Part shown: positions 5,829 through 5,829 of the stretch, piece after piece | How positions within the stretch are numbered: position 1 is the first letter of the stretch | Layout of the letters: every line of letters starts with the position of its first letter | Assembly: GCA_947176515.1 (NCBI GenBank) | Contig: CAMWQZ010000100.1 | Location: forward strand, 1-5,829 | DNA: 5,829 nt | Reading direction: 5' to 3' | DNA from: an uncultured Bacteroidales bacterium | GTDB lineage: Bacteria; Bacteroidota; Bacteroidia; Bacteroidales; Muribaculaceae | The notes under the pieces: generated by a model | The model's database searches: none | What the model saw: only the letters and a program-made list of their open reading frames with translations | What the model was told of the DNA's origin: nothing | Position numbers and translations under genes: made by a program

Positions 5829-5829
5829 C

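Overview
The window is a compact, ordinary piece of a Bacteroidota chromosome, most likely order Bacteroidales. Within that order the Muribaculaceae are a reasonable guess, but this is inference. Evidence: lpxC is fused to fabZ, the typical Bacteroidota arrangement. The gene order lpxD - lpxC/fabZ - lpxA is also typical. Genes lack obvious Shine-Dalgarno sequences and have A/T-rich leaders. The DUF362 lipoprotein and the DUF695 protein look like Bacteroidales homologues.

Layout: (1) Positions 2-94 (+) are the 3' end of rplS (ribosomal protein L19), followed by a strong intrinsic terminator. (2) Positions 95-465 form an intergenic region with no gene. It holds a palindromic block (158-310) bounded by inverted 7-mers, a tandem array of 7-bp units (345-404), and a hairpin that ends the convergent transcripts (414-443). 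(3) Everything else reads leftward on the minus strand. In transcription order: the end of an unidentified gene (5721-5828), a terminator hairpin (5674-5701), lpxD (4587-5600), lpxC/fabZ (3175-4557), lpxA (2380-3156), the RNase P RNA gene rnpB (1976-2366), a DUF695 protein (1498-1941) and a DUF362 lipoprotein (466-1476).

Functionally, lpxA, lpxC and lpxD encode the first three steps of lipid A synthesis: O-acylation, deacetylation and N-acylation of the UDP-GlcNAc sugar. The FabZ half dehydrates 3-hydroxyacyl-ACP, the same acyl pool that LpxA and LpxD draw on. The gaps between the lpx genes are 18 and 29 bp, so they are almost certainly one operon. rnpB starts only 13 nt after the lpxA stop, with no separate terminator visible between them.

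I found no convincing undescribed system. The best leads are the lpxA-rnpB junction, the composite palindromic repeat downstream of rplS, and a DUF362 lipoprotein with no iron-sulfur ferredoxin motif.
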